Source: Deefgea rivuli DSM 18356 (GTDB lineage Bacteria > Pseudomonadota > Gammaproteobacteria > Burkholderiales > Chitinibacteraceae). Taken from it: a stretch of 64,000 nt of DNA. The notes beneath the pieces were generated by a model that made no database searches, was not told the DNA's origin, and saw nothing but the letters and a program-made list of their open reading frames with translations. Position 1 is the stretch's first letter. The number at the start of each line of letters is the position of its first letter. Shown here piece after piece: positions 1 through 8,450 of this stretch. Position numbers and translations under genes: made by a program. The DNA lies in contig NZ_JHVM01000003.1 in NCBI RefSeq assembly GCF_000620145.1, positions 495,007 through 559,006 of the forward strand. The letters are read 5' to 3'.

Positions 1-1
1 C

Positions 2-826
2 AACTTTCAGTTAAAGCCTGACTACCTGATCCGTGACGCGAGGCATCTGTTTTTTCCTCCAGCAGCGAGCGAGTTGTTCGCCAGCACAACAAAACTCTTC
101 ACCATACAGGTGCATTCAGCGCCTGTGACATCAATAGAACAAGCGCCGTCCACTTCAACAAACGATCGGAGTACAGTCATGAATTCAGTCAATTTTGCTT
201 CGTCAGTACTTCGCATACCATCACTTATCTTTGCTCAAATTTCTGAAAATATAACTTCAGAATATGATTCGACCTTCAAATCTCAGGAACATGACAACGA
301 TATATTGTTTGATACTGACTGGTTTGGCTGCGAAAGAAGCACAGCTCAACCTGCAATGGTTCAAGTCTCCAAAGAAGATGCCGAAGCGGAATTAGTACTA
401 GAGCCTGCCGAATTCGCTCAACGCGAACTGGAATCAAAACAACAACGTGAACTCAGTCAGTTTTTTGCAACCGTACTCAAGCTAGCGGGCCCGTTCCATT
501 CCAATTTTGAACGGACACGTGTGGTCAATTTCAACACTGAATTAACCACAGGACTGATTCAAATTTTACAAGAAACATTACAGATGATTGCTAGGGAACT
601 AGAACTCATTAATTCAAACCATGCCAGTTGGCCACAGTCTCTAACGAGTCAGAAAATTCCACTTATCGTTTCGACGCAGAGCAAAGAACTCAACAAATTT
701 ATTGATCGCTACCATCCAGCGATTGTGCTGTGGTGCGCGCCAAATCAGCGCATTAAAAGAGCGGGAGTTAGCGACATTGTTTTAAAAGATGGCTTTATGC
801 CACATTTGCAGCTCACATATGACTAG
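2..826 (+). CDS. Hypothetical protein, first gene of AAA+ ATPase operon (5' end open at window edge)
   Basis: I do not recognise this protein. The reading frame is open from base 2 and its first 59 codons look coding, so the gene may begin left of the window. An internal ATG at 179, with GGAG seven bases upstream, would instead give a 215-residue protein. The middle is rich in Glu and Gln (VSKEDAEAELVLEPAEF) and probably helical. No signal peptide or membrane segment is seen downstream of residue 60. The stop lies 27 bases before the preferred start of the next gene on the same strand, and the third gene encodes a Lon-like ATPase. I infer a three-gene operon whose first two products could be adaptors or substrates of the ATPase. 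Confidence 0.6.
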   Translation, partial: NFQLKPDYLIRDARHLFFPPAASELFASTTKLFTIQVHSAPVTSIEQAPSTSTNDRSTVMNSVNFASSVLRIPSLIFAQISENITSEYDSTFKSQEHDNDILFDTDWFGCERSTAQPAMVQVSKEDAEAELVLEPAEFAQRELESKQQRELSQFFATVLKLAGPFHSNFERTRVVNFNTELTTGLIQILQETLQMIARELELINSNHASWPQSLTSQKIPLIVSTQSKELNKFIDRYHPAIVLWCAPNQRIKRAGVSDIVLKDGFMPHLQLTYD

Positions 827-853
827 AACATTTTGGTGGGCGGCGGCGCATTC

Positions 854-1477
854 ATGCAGGATTTTTCGTTCGCGCAACGCGAAGAACTACTGTCCTTGCC
901 ATTTAACGAGCGGGAGCTCACGTTACTCAGCGCGTCTGAGTACCTTTATGAAACGAAAGAGTTACCTCCAAAGTTATCAAATTTACTACTTGTAGAAGGC
1001 GCTTACGAGCAGGAAGACCAAGCATTCAAAATTGATTTGTATGAAATATGCGATGCATTTCATAAGGCTTGGCGTGCAGGCGGATTCGGTCTGCTACAGA
1101 TTAGTCAAGACGTTCATCAAGGCAAACTTGAAATCCTGAGCCATAAACCATCCCCCCATGTGCAAGCTAATTTCGATATTCAAGCGCTAGATTGTGGAGA
1201 TTATCAGTTGCAATTTACGATTCCTCAACTATGCGCCACGGCACAAACTGGCATGCTTGCTTATCACTGCAATGCAGAGAATCAAAAACCAGCAAATGGC
1301 ATCCACACTTATGACTTGCAGAATGCCGAGAACCTTCAAGCAAGTAGCCAATACAGAATCGCTCCCCACTTTATTGAAAATCGAGAACAACTGTATAAAA
1401 AGGTGTGTGCGATTTGCGCTGGTTACAGTCAATTTTTAACCAATTTGACAGATATTAATGGGAGCCAGATGCAATGA
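854..1477 (+). CDS. Hypothetical protein, second gene of AAA+ ATPase operon
   Basis: A soluble-looking 207-residue protein that I cannot assign to a family. I chose ATG 854. The frame is also open from TTG 833 and GTG 836, but neither has a better ribosome-binding site. The sequence mixes acidic helices with several Cys in the second half (ALDCGDYQ, PQLCATA, YHCNAE, KKVCAICAG), which could be metal ligands, though their spacing fits no motif I know. The last four bases overlap the start of the ATPase gene (ATGA), which indicates translational coupling. By position it is a candidate partner of that ATPase. Confidence 0.6.
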   Translation: MQDFSFAQREELLSLPFNERELTLLSASEYLYETKELPPKLSNLLLVEGAYEQEDQAFKIDLYEICDAFHKAWRAGGFGLLQISQDVHQGKLEILSHKPSPHVQANFDIQALDCGDYQLQFTIPQLCATAQTGMLAYHCNAENQKPANGIHTYDLQNAENLQASSQYRIAPHFIENREQLYKKVCAICAGYSQFLTNLTDINGSQMQ

Positions 1478-2568
1478 GCCAACAACTGTTAAATTTAATG
1501 TCGCAACAGCAAATGGCTCTACTCACTAAGATGTCATTAGCGTCTAACTTGGCGACACCCATCCCCGCTAGCACAAAAAACTCTGTGTATTTAATTGAAT
1601 ATACCGCGTTGGTAAAACGCATTCAGGAGATGGATAAGTCATCGAAAAATGAGGGGGGCGGCACGAAGAAAATGCTAGAACAATTATTGCAGCCCAAACC
1701 GCTACGTATGGCGAAAATGGCCGATTTGGATGCACTTGAGCAATTCGCGGCTGAAAATCCACATTTATCAGATTTACTTAATCAAATGGTGATTCAAGTA
1801 CATCAGCAAGTGGTCACCGAGCAAGCTCTGCATTTTAGTCCACTCCTTTTAGTCAGCCCGCCAGGCTTGGGTAAATCTTGGTTTACTTTCAAACTCGCTC
1901 AAGTACTGGACTTACCCTGCTTTGAGTTCCAGCTCAGTGGCTCTGCTGATACGCTGCAATTATTGGGGACATCAAAGCACTGGTCACAAGCCGCACCCAG
2001 TGATTTATTACGTCGAATGGCGGATTGCCCGATTGCAAACCCAATCATTGTGTTCGATGAGGTGGATAAATCTGGCAGCTCGAATGGCAGCAAGCTCAAC
2101 GATATTTTATTGATGCTGCTGGAGCCGGAAAACGCGCGTCGGTTTGAAGATAAGTATATTGGGCTACCAACGCGGATGGATTACCCCAGCTATTTACTCA
2201 CCGCCAATGAACTTGAGCAGATTTCATTACCGCTGCGTGATCGTTGTATATTGCAGCAATTCGTAGTGCCGAACGACAGTGCTGCGCGCAACCAACTAGT
2301 ACGCAATGTGTATCGAAAGCTAATCGAAGAAAACAACTTAGGCAGTTGGTTCAGCTCTGAACTCACAGATGAATTGTGCGAGCAATTTTTCCCGACGGAA
2401 TGCAAATCAGCACGTGAAATTCGCCAGCGGCTTAGTCAAGGCATCACACTGGCCCAGCAGCCATTTGCTAAAAATCGAATCACTCAACCGCCAGCGCAAA
2501 AACTCATGCCAATCGTACCGGATACGCCAGTTGCAACCCCAGCTCCAAGAATGGGTTTTTTGCCTTAG
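1474..2568 (+). CDS. Lon-like AAA+ ATPase without protease domain
   Basis: A 364-residue ATPase whose single recognisable domain resembles the AAA+ module of Lon. A P-loop near residues 126-134 reads SPPGLGKSW, with Ser where the first Gly is usual. Walker B, IIVFDEVDK, is near residue 192. A Lon-like segment (ILLMLLEPENARRFEDKYI) follows, then a sensor-1 Asn in LLTANE and an Arg-finger-like LRDRC. About 100 N-terminal residues are helical and unassigned, and the C-terminus is Pro-rich. No Ser-Lys protease domain follows, so it probably remodels or unfolds a partner, not degrades it. It is coupled by an ATGA overlap to the gene before it and ends upstream of a strong terminator. Function within the operon is unknown. 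Confidence 0.85.
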   Translation: MSQQLLNLMSQQQMALLTKMSLASNLATPIPASTKNSVYLIEYTALVKRIQEMDKSSKNEGGGTKKMLEQLLQPKPLRMAKMADLDALEQFAAENPHLSDLLNQMVIQVHQQVVTEQALHFSPLLLVSPPGLGKSWFTFKLAQVLDLPCFEFQLSGSADTLQLLGTSKHWSQAAPSDLLRRMADCPIANPIIVFDEVDKSGSSNGSKLNDILLMLLEPENARRFEDKYIGLPTRMDYPSYLLTANELEQISLPLRDRCILQQFVVPNDSAARNQLVRNVYRKLIEENNLGSWFSSELTDELCEQFFPTECKSAREIRQRLSQGITLAQQPFAKNRITQPPAQKLMPIVPDTPVATPAPRMGFLP

Positions 2569-2642
2569 TTACGTTTTAAGGCTAAAAATTGAGTAAATTA
2601 CTACACTGCTGCGGATTTTAAGGCCGCGTGCACAAAACTAAT

Positions 2643-2693
2643 CTGACTGAAATAACAAAGGCAGCTCAATGCTGCCTTTGTTATTTCAGTCAG
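2643..2693. terminator. Perfect 23-bp bidirectional terminator hairpin
   Basis: Two perfect 23-base arms (2643-2665 and 2671-2693) flank a five-base loop. The GC-rich GGCAGC/GCTGCC core next to the loop is followed by AT-rich outer arms with T-rich stretches on both strands. It sits between the convergent ends of the AAA+ operon and the XRE regulator and should terminate both. Confidence 0.85.
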
Positions 2694-2746
2694 GTCAAAT
2701 CTTGCATCTTAAGCAAACAACATTCAATCAACACTAAATTTAACGG

Positions 2747-3160
2747 TTAACGATCAGAGTTTCCCGTTTTCATAAGTGCAAATTCAGTCAGAAGTTTCTC
2801 AATTAATACCCTCTGATACTCTGGTAACACCCGAAGTTTTTGGATGTGCCGAATTTCTTCATCACTCAGCATAACGGGGTTATTTAATGGCTCCAGCCTG
2901 ATGAGACGCTCCTCACTATCACCATTTCTTAACCATTGAAATGGCACGTCTAGCCAGTTCGCCAGCACACGAATTTTATCATCTGTTGGAATTGACTGTG
3001 CATTAAGCCATTTATGGGCTGTTTGTTGGCTAATGGACTCCCCTAGGTAGCGCAGATTAAATTGAATCGCTAATTGCGTCCCCGTTTCGACGGTACGGGA
3101 ACTACGTTCTAGCGCTTGCTTCAAGCGTACCGAGAAAGCGATTTTATCGTTTGAACTCAT
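2747..3160 (-). CDS. XRE/lambda repressor-like transcriptional regulator
   Basis: A DNA-binding protein of 137 residues from the ATG at 3160, or 148 from 3193. Neither start has a clear Shine-Dalgarno sequence. Residues roughly 10-70 carry a helix-turn-helix of the Cro/CI type. Its recognition helix lies in ISQQTAHKWLNAQSIPT, followed by the usual LANWLDVPFQWLRNG ending. The C-terminal half is helical and lacks a peptidase domain, so it is not a LexA/CI self-cleaving repressor. A 16-bp inverted repeat lies just upstream of the ATG at 3160 and may be an autoregulatory operator. It is convergent with the AAA+ operon and divergent from the gene at 3288. Confidence 0.8.
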   Translation of the reverse strand: MSSNDKIAFSVRLKQALERSSRTVETGTQLAIQFNLRYLGESISQQTAHKWLNAQSIPTDDKIRVLANWLDVPFQWLRNGDSEERLIRLEPLNNPVMLSDEEIRHIQKLRVLPEYQRVLIEKLLTEFALMKTGNSDR

Positions 3161-3172
3161 ATCAAGAGTATC

Positions 3173-3210
3173 TGTGAATAAATTCACACACATAACAACC
3201 GACGATTGTT
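3173..3210. promoter_or_regulatory. Candidate operator region of the XRE regulator
   Basis: TGTGAATAAATTCACA at 3173-3188 is an inverted repeat with 7-bp arms and a two-base centre. A second, weaker one, AACAA...TTGTT, spans 3194-3210. Both lie between the divergent XRE regulator and the membrane-protein gene at 3288, where a repressor would bind. Binding is inferred from position only. Confidence 0.4.
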
Positions 3211-3287
3211 AAACAACAACCAAACTACTAAAGTAAGGCCTTACCCTATTTTTGCCTCCGTGGATTAAACGGATTACTCGAATAAAT

Positions 3288-3848
3288 ATGACGAATCAAT
3301 ATCAGTACGGCAAAGACACTACCGAATTTTCCTCTATTTCTGGCGCGGTACTGTCGCCCCAAATACAGCAACGTTCCTCTACGCGCACAGATTCGCACTT
3401 CTGGATCAAAGTTGACGAGGAATATGAGCACGAGGTGTACCTGTCTCATACCAATCTTCCTCTTCGCCAAGGCCAAGAAGTCACAGTGATATTTGCAAAA
3501 GTGATCAAGGGATCAAGATATGGGCGACCAGAGCAAACGTGGGCCTACCTTGGGGGCATCAATCACACAACCCAACGCAGCACAAAATTCGAGGATACGG
3601 CGTCCCTGCGCCATAGCTTTCATCTTCGCGATAACAAGATTCTCTTAAATCTATGTCAAATATTTTCAATTATTGGAATCGCGCTCCTCATCCCTCCCGT
3701 AGGTGTCGCTTTAGGAGTGGTTTTCATACTAATTACCCTACCGAACATGTTCAACAACGAAAGATTTCATTTTGATTTTATGGATTATCACTTCAAGAAA
3801 AAACCAGAGCTGAACGCATTGATTGATCAAATTATTTTCAGCAACTAA
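3288..3848 (+). CDS. Hypothetical membrane protein
   Basis: An unrecognised 186-residue protein. ATG 3288 is preferred, because the TTG at 3252 would add twelve residues before it with no ribosome-binding site. The N-terminal two-thirds is soluble and beta-rich, with an OB-like stretch (GQEVTVIFAKVIKGSRYG). One long hydrophobic region, probably two adjacent helices, runs from about residue 130 to 162 (IFSIIGIALLIPPVGVALGV). A basic-aromatic tail follows. The architecture, a soluble domain plus a hydrophobic hairpin, suggests a membrane-anchored protein. Its neighbours, an XRE regulator and a lipoprotein, give no functional clue. Confidence 0.7.
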   Translation: MTNQYQYGKDTTEFSSISGAVLSPQIQQRSSTRTDSHFWIKVDEEYEHEVYLSHTNLPLRQGQEVTVIFAKVIKGSRYGRPEQTWAYLGGINHTTQRSTKFEDTASLRHSFHLRDNKILLNLCQIFSIIGIALLIPPVGVALGVVFILITLPNMFNNERFHFDFMDYHFKKKPELNALIDQIIFSN

Positions 3849-3914
3849 CACGGCCACGCAAATAACACTGAATTTTACCAAAAAACTCAATTAAACAAAC
3901 ACATAGGACTAAAA

Positions 3915-5051
3915 ATGAAATTACGATTAATTGCTATTGTTGTGAGTAACTTGTTATTAGCGGCATGTGGTGGGGGCGGTAGTTCAACGCCAGAGAGCCC
4001 TGTCACAACTGCTAAACCAACAGCGGACCCTACCGCAACAGCCGTACCTGGCGTGACTCCCATTCCGGTTGGCGTCAATATCGCACCAACACCAAAACCC
4101 GAGACACTGATTCAAGCAGAAGCGGCTGGTGTTCAAATGCTCAATGCCGCCAGAACATCTTGCGGGTTCGACGCATTAGTGAATGATGCCGTACTTAAGG
4201 TGGCCGTAGATGGTGCGGGTAATTATTTCAAACTGCGCTACGCGGAAGCCTTATTCGCTTACGGACACTATCAAGCGGCAGGGTCTACCGGTTTTACCGG
4301 TGCCACTCCATCAGATCGCGCTCAGACGGCAGGCTATCCAACACTGATTGGTTGGGCTGGCCCACGTGTATACGAAAATTTATCCACCAGCATAGCCCCT
4401 ACCGGTTACACGTTTTATTCAAAAGTGGATGCGGCCGAAGCGATGACCGAAGACTTATTGAACACGGTGTATCACCAATTGAGCCTGATTGCGCCAATGC
4501 GTGAAGTCGGAGCCTCCTATGTTGAAGCTTCCTATATTGAGGGAACTGCTCCAAAAGAGATAACACGGCAAGGCTCCTCGATAGCTCACCGGATCACCTT
4601 CAATACAGGTACTCGCACAGCAACGGATGGTGCCGCTTCTGGCAGCAACACCGTACTCAGCTACCCGTGCCAAGGCAGTGAAATTCCAGCAACCTTCAAG
4701 CCCTCTCTTGAATCACCGAACCCGATGCTCGATGTGGGCAGCAAGGTCGTGGGTTCGCCAATTGGCCTGCGTGCGCCAACTGGAACGACTTTGGACATAA
4801 CCAGTTATTCAGTGCAAAACCAAGCAGCACAAATACTCGCCAGTCGTCTGCTCACGAGAACGAAAGACTCGATGATTTCGGGTAATAACGCCTCAATTGT
4901 GCCGGAAGAGGCTTTGGAAGTAGGTAAAACCTATCGCGTTACCGCGCAGGGTACGTTTTCGGGTAATGGCTTTGCTGTGACGCCATTCTCCATCGATTTC
5001 ACCTTTAAAACCCGGGCCGCTCGCCAGAATAATTTGGTGAAAAAAGTGTAA
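3915..5051 (+). CDS. CAP (SCP-like) domain lipoprotein
   Basis: A 378-residue exported lipoprotein. The signal peptide ends in the lipobox LLLAAC with Cys18 as lipidation site, followed by GGGGSS and a Pro/Thr-rich spacer to about residue 55. A CAP-superfamily domain spans roughly residues 70-215 and shows its usual landmarks: an early LNAARTSCGF helix, His in AYGHYQ near 117, Glu in VYENL near 154 and His in VYHQL near 187. The C-terminal 130 residues form a beta-rich domain ending TPFSIDFTFKT. An AGGACT Shine-Dalgarno precedes the ATG. CAP proteins are extracytoplasmic and their bacterial substrates are mostly unknown. I infer an outer- or inner-membrane-anchored periplasmic or surface role. 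Confidence 0.8.
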   Translation: MKLRLIAIVVSNLLLAACGGGGSSTPESPVTTAKPTADPTATAVPGVTPIPVGVNIAPTPKPETLIQAEAAGVQMLNAARTSCGFDALVNDAVLKVAVDGAGNYFKLRYAEALFAYGHYQAAGSTGFTGATPSDRAQTAGYPTLIGWAGPRVYENLSTSIAPTGYTFYSKVDAAEAMTEDLLNTVYHQLSLIAPMREVGASYVEASYIEGTAPKEITRQGSSIAHRITFNTGTRTATDGAASGSNTVLSYPCQGSEIPATFKPSLESPNPMLDVGSKVVGSPIGLRAPTGTTLDITSYSVQNQAAQILASRLLTRTKDSMISGNNASIVPEEALEVGKTYRVTAQGTFSGNGFAVTPFSIDFTFKTRAARQNNLVKKV

Positions 5052-5062
5052 CGAGACGGATT

Positions 5063-5100
5063 AAGCCTCTGTCACCTCAAAAAGTGGCCGAGGCTTTTTT
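5063..5100 (+). terminator. Rho-independent terminator after CAP lipoprotein gene
   Basis: AAGCCTC (5063-5069) pairs with GAGGCTT (5090-5096) and is followed by a T run. The hairpin begins 12 bases after the stop codon. The loop is long (20 bases), so this is a moderate-strength candidate. Confidence 0.6.
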
Positions 5101-5210
5101 CTAAATTTCCCCTTTAGCCGACGGTACACAATCAACTCGTGCGCCGAAAAACGGACTAACAAATACCACGCTGCAATTGATTTTGTCATCAATTAACCGG
5201 AATACACGCC

Positions 5211-5801
5211 ATGAATTTTCGCACTCAATTAATTTGCGCCATAACGACCTTTTTAGCCAGCAGCAACATGATTTGGGCCGCTGGCGACAAGCCCAATGAC
5301 CTGACTCCGCAGCAAATAACATCGCGCTTTCAGGGTGAAGCTCGCCCAATGAGTCGTGATGTTTTTACAAAATCACCATTAACTAAAAAATTACCAACTG
5401 GCTGGGTGATTTCGCCCTACGGCGGCACCACCATTTTTTTTCCGAACGGCCAAGGTCGTTATCATAAAGTGGTTGAAATGAATAATGCCGCGCTTTATGC
5501 CGCGTACGAGCTTCCAAACAATAGATTATTACTGATTACGCAAGATACCCGCGAAGGCGCTTTGCAACTGGCTGCTTTTCAAGTCTGGGCGAGCGATAAA
5601 GTAAAACCAGAACTCGTCGCTAGGTGGGTGGGCAACAACGAAGATACAGCTTCGTGCATGGAGACCAAAGCGCACTGTTATTCGACCAAACATCAACTGA
5701 GTAAAGATCAAACGCGCCTGACTTTTAAAAGCACAGGTAAAGATGCGGATTACTCTTTGAAAGATGCACCAATTATTGATCGACATAGCGCTAATTTTTG
5801 A
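5211..5801 (+). CDS. Hypothetical secreted protein
   Basis: A 196-residue protein with an N-terminal signal peptide (hydrophobic residues 6-22, probable cleavage near WAAGD). The mature part looks globular and beta-rich, with WVISPYGGTTIFFPNG in the middle and one Cys pair (SCMETKAHC) late in the sequence. I recognise no family. It is monocistronic: upstream is a terminator, and downstream a 9-bp inverted repeat precedes the next gene. A periplasmic or secreted location is the only supported inference. Confidence 0.65.
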   Translation: MNFRTQLICAITTFLASSNMIWAAGDKPNDLTPQQITSRFQGEARPMSRDVFTKSPLTKKLPTGWVISPYGGTTIFFPNGQGRYHKVVEMNNAALYAAYELPNNRLLLITQDTREGALQLAAFQVWASDKVKPELVARWVGNNEDTASCMETKAHCYSTKHQLSKDQTRLTFKSTGKDADYSLKDAPIIDRHSANF

Positions 5802-5824
5802 ATTTAGCATCTTGTTAAAAATCA

Positions 5825-5849
5825 GCATGAGTATGCGGTCTACTCATGC
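5825..5849. terminator. Inverted repeat downstream of the secreted-protein gene
   Basis: GCATGAGTA and TACTCATGC (5825-5833 and 5841-5849) form a perfect 9-bp stem with a 7-base loop, 24 bases after the stop codon. The T-rich stretch after it is weak, so this may be a leaky terminator or a protein-binding site. Confidence 0.4.
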
Positions 5850-5964
5850 GATTGATTTTGGGATTAAGTAAAACATTCCACTTTAAAAGCATCAAACGAT
5901 CAGTCGTCATGACTGACTATTTTCGAACGCTCCACTACTTACATTTTTAATAAAGCTCATCAAG

Positions 5965-6894
5965 ATGAAATGTCTGAATTGCAACACAGAGAATAAAGCT
6001 GGCATCAAATTTTGCGCTGGTTGCGGCAACAGCCTTACTCATGCATGCTTGAGTTGTGGCCAGCATAATCCCATCGAGGTGAAGTTTTGTCGGGGTTGTG
6101 GCGCTAAGACGGCTCTGATTCAACCTTTAGATGTAGCCTCTACAATTGCGTCGGCAACACCAGATATCAGTTCAAAACTGCAAGACAGCTTACCGCAAAT
6201 TCAACATAGCCAAGAGCCGCTTGTTCCGCCGAATATCGCTCCTCCTGCCGCAGCCGCAACACAATCAGATGCCACGACAGACCTTATAGATGCGCCTGCC
6301 CCGTTAAGTTTACCTAAGGCTTCGATCGCGAACCGACCTAAGCACAAATCCCATCGGCTACAGATTGTCTGCGGCGTAGTCTTACTTATCGGTTTCGCTA
6401 GCGCGGGTGCGTTATATCTTAGTAATCCAGCGATTTTGACGCCAGATCATGACAGTCATTCCGCCAGCGGCGTTATTGCGGCACACACTGCAAGCCCTTC
6501 AACGACAACACTTCCCACTGCGACACCCGCTGAGACTGCGATTCCAACGCCAGAAGTCACGCCCACTCCAGAAGCAACTGCAATTGCCACAGATACCCCT
6601 ACGGCACTACCCGTCATTATTACAAAAACAACTGTGAAGCCTAAACCCAGCCGTTCTCCCAAACCGACACGCACAGCGACGCCGCCTCGCGAGTCGACTC
6701 TGAACACTGAGCGTGAGATACAGGCGACTGAATTACCGACACCTAAAACATTTGGATTTGCTGAAAAGTTCGCAGCGTGTGCTCGATTGGATTTCATTCA
6801 TCGAGCGGCATGTGAAGTCAAATTGTGTTTCAACAATTCTGCCGCCCCCGAATGTAAGCATGAACCTTCAATCCAAGATCAACATCGTCGCTAA
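5965..6894 (+). CDS. Double zinc-ribbon membrane protein
   Basis: A 309-residue protein with two N-terminal zinc ribbons in tandem (MKCLNC...FCAGCG, then CLSCG...FCRGCG; residues 1-50). A low-complexity linker follows, then one membrane helix near residues 132-152 (IVCGVVLLIGFASAGALYL). A long Pro/Thr/Ala-rich stalk (about 165-240) leads to a short C-terminal domain with five Cys (FAACARLDF, RAACEVKLCF, PECKHE). The topology suggests cytoplasmic zinc ribbons and a periplasmic stalk and Cys-rich tip. Zinc-ribbon membrane proteins of this kind are common and poorly characterised. The next gene repeats the zinc ribbon and helix layout, so the two may be related in role. Confidence 0.7.
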   Translation: MKCLNCNTENKAGIKFCAGCGNSLTHACLSCGQHNPIEVKFCRGCGAKTALIQPLDVASTIASATPDISSKLQDSLPQIQHSQEPLVPPNIAPPAAAATQSDATTDLIDAPAPLSLPKASIANRPKHKSHRLQIVCGVVLLIGFASAGALYLSNPAILTPDHDSHSASGVIAAHTASPSTTTLPTATPAETAIPTPEVTPTPEATAIATDTPTALPVIITKTTVKPKPSRSPKPTRTATPPRESTLNTEREIQATELPTPKTFGFAEKFAACARLDFIHRAACEVKLCFNNSAAPECKHEPSIQDQHRR

Positions 6895-7047
6895 TTGAAC
6901 CTGCTATTCAGTTTTAATCAAGAAGACAAACACAAGGTTCGACTTACTTCAGGTAACAGAAACTGAAATGCTAATTTTTACTGCGTTTAAAGAAATTAGC
7001 ATGACCAACAATTCATTTAATACACGCAAATCATAGAGGAAAATAAA

Positions 7048-7788
7048 ATGGCTTATTGTGCAAACTGTGGAACCAAAATTGATGAAGAGGCTAGATTTTG
7101 TGGGGAATGCGGTACGCCCGTTGTGCACGCGTCTATTGCTTTGCCAGCTCAAACGCCTAGCGTTTCAGCAACTGCAAGCCCATCAATAGCAACCCCAGAG
7201 TCCGCACCAGAACCAGGCGCTAACTCAGAATTAAATGCAAAGTATGCAGTCGATGCTGCGGTTAATGTAGCAAGTTCAGCTGTAGCAGCTGCTGCGTCCG
7301 TTACTGCGACAGGTGCTGCTATTGTGAATGAAATCGGCAAAAGAACCATGTCGAGCGTGAATGCAGCAAACCCTGCAACTAAGAAAAAAGTGATCGGCAC
7401 TCTTGTGCTCGTAGCACTGCTTGGCGGAATCGGTTTTAGTGCCAAAACCTTATTTTTTGCACTGAGCCCGAAGAGCCCAGAGTCCACAATTAAAGAATTC
7501 TATACCACGCTTGAACAGGGCGACGTCGAGGCCATGGTTAAACTTTTCGTACCCTCAAAAACTAATTTAGCCAATGAAAAAGAGAAAATAGCATCGGTTG
7601 TACTTTCAAGCGCCGCCGACATTAAAAGTAAAGGCGGACTCTCTCAAATTAATACCAAGTGCATACAAGATGAAGACAATGAGAATGAGCAAAGTTGCAA
7701 AGTCACTATTAAATTTGGTGACGGTGACGAAGAAGGCCCCACAAAACATCTTTTGAGAAAAATTAATGGCGTATGGAAGATCAAATAA
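7048..7788 (+). CDS. Zinc-ribbon membrane protein with extracytoplasmic DUF4878-like domain
   Basis: A 246-residue protein beginning with a single zinc ribbon (YCANCGTK...FCGECG). An Ala-rich helical segment follows (about 65-100), then one membrane helix near 112-135 (VIGTLVLVALLGGIGFSA). The roughly 100-residue C-terminal domain begins SPESTIKEFYTTLEQGDVEAM and ends LLRKINGVWKIK, a pattern typical of small NTF2-like/DUF4878 lipoprotein domains. AGAGGA precedes the ATG. The last 16 bases overlap the start of the following amidase gene, so the two are probably co-translated and may act together at the envelope. Confidence 0.75.
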   Translation: MAYCANCGTKIDEEARFCGECGTPVVHASIALPAQTPSVSATASPSIATPESAPEPGANSELNAKYAVDAAVNVASSAVAAAASVTATGAAIVNEIGKRTMSSVNAANPATKKKVIGTLVLVALLGGIGFSAKTLFFALSPKSPESTIKEFYTTLEQGDVEAMVKLFVPSKTNLANEKEKIASVVLSSAADIKSKGGLSQINTKCIQDEDNENEQSCKVTIKFGDGDEEGPTKHLLRKINGVWKIK

Positions 7789-8450
7789 GGCGCTTCTTAA
7801 TTAGGCTAGGCACGATTGCTTTGCTGGGTTGGATCAGCTTTTTGTTGATCACCACATGGAGCGATCGCCGCCATCAGCAAACTGCACCGATTTCGCTTTA
7901 CCAAACCATCTCCCTGAATTCACTGCCCAATGGAGCACTACTGTTTCGGCGCGGGAAAAGCACTGAGTCTGACGCAGTCGTCATGAGCAAAGATGGCAGC
8001 AAATGGAGTCATGTGGGCTTAATCGCATCAGGAGCCAATGGCATAACAGTCATTCATGCCGTTCCGGCTGAGGAATACGGCAAGCCCGATGTCGTAAAAG
8101 AAGATCAACTTCAGTATTTTCTGGCTGATGAACGTGCTGTTGATGCGGCAGTGATGCGTGTTAATGGTGTAGATGACAAAGAAGCTGAAGCAGCAGTTCA
8201 GGCGGCCAGACGCATGATTGGGATGCCGTTTAGTATTCATCCAGAAAATAAAACAACCAATGGAATTTACTGCACAGAGCTGGTTTTATTGGCTTGGCAA
8301 GCAGCAGGAATCACTTTGACCGAGCTACGTGACAATGTGCAATTTCCTTTTTTTAGTGGTCAGTATTTGTTACCCGACACACTGGCATCATCAAATTGGC
8401 TTCGGCCAGCCCAACTTCTTCAGGTCACACATCAGCATTCAACTGATTAG
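7773..8450 (+). CDS. YiiX/YebB-like permuted papain-fold amidohydrolase
   Basis: A 225-residue protein with an N-terminal membrane anchor (residues about 9-28) and a YiiX/YebB-type domain of the circularly permuted NlpC/P60 superfamily. The visible markers are PNGALLFRRG at the domain start, the His of SKWSHVGLI, the long helix DKEAEAAVQAARRMIG and the late Cys of IYCTELVLLAW. In this permuted fold the His comes before the Cys, as seen here. The family hydrolyses amide bonds in peptides or lipids, but the substrate is not predictable. It overlaps the zinc-ribbon gene by 16 bases, which supports a two-gene operon. Confidence 0.8.
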   Translation: MEDQIRRFLIRLGTIALLGWISFLLITTWSDRRHQQTAPISLYQTISLNSLPNGALLFRRGKSTESDAVVMSKDGSKWSHVGLIASGANGITVIHAVPAEEYGKPDVVKEDQLQYFLADERAVDAAVMRVNGVDDKEAEAAVQAARRMIGMPFSIHPENKTTNGIYCTELVLLAWQAAGITLTELRDNVQFPFFSGQYLLPDTLASSNWLRPAQLLQVTHQHSTD

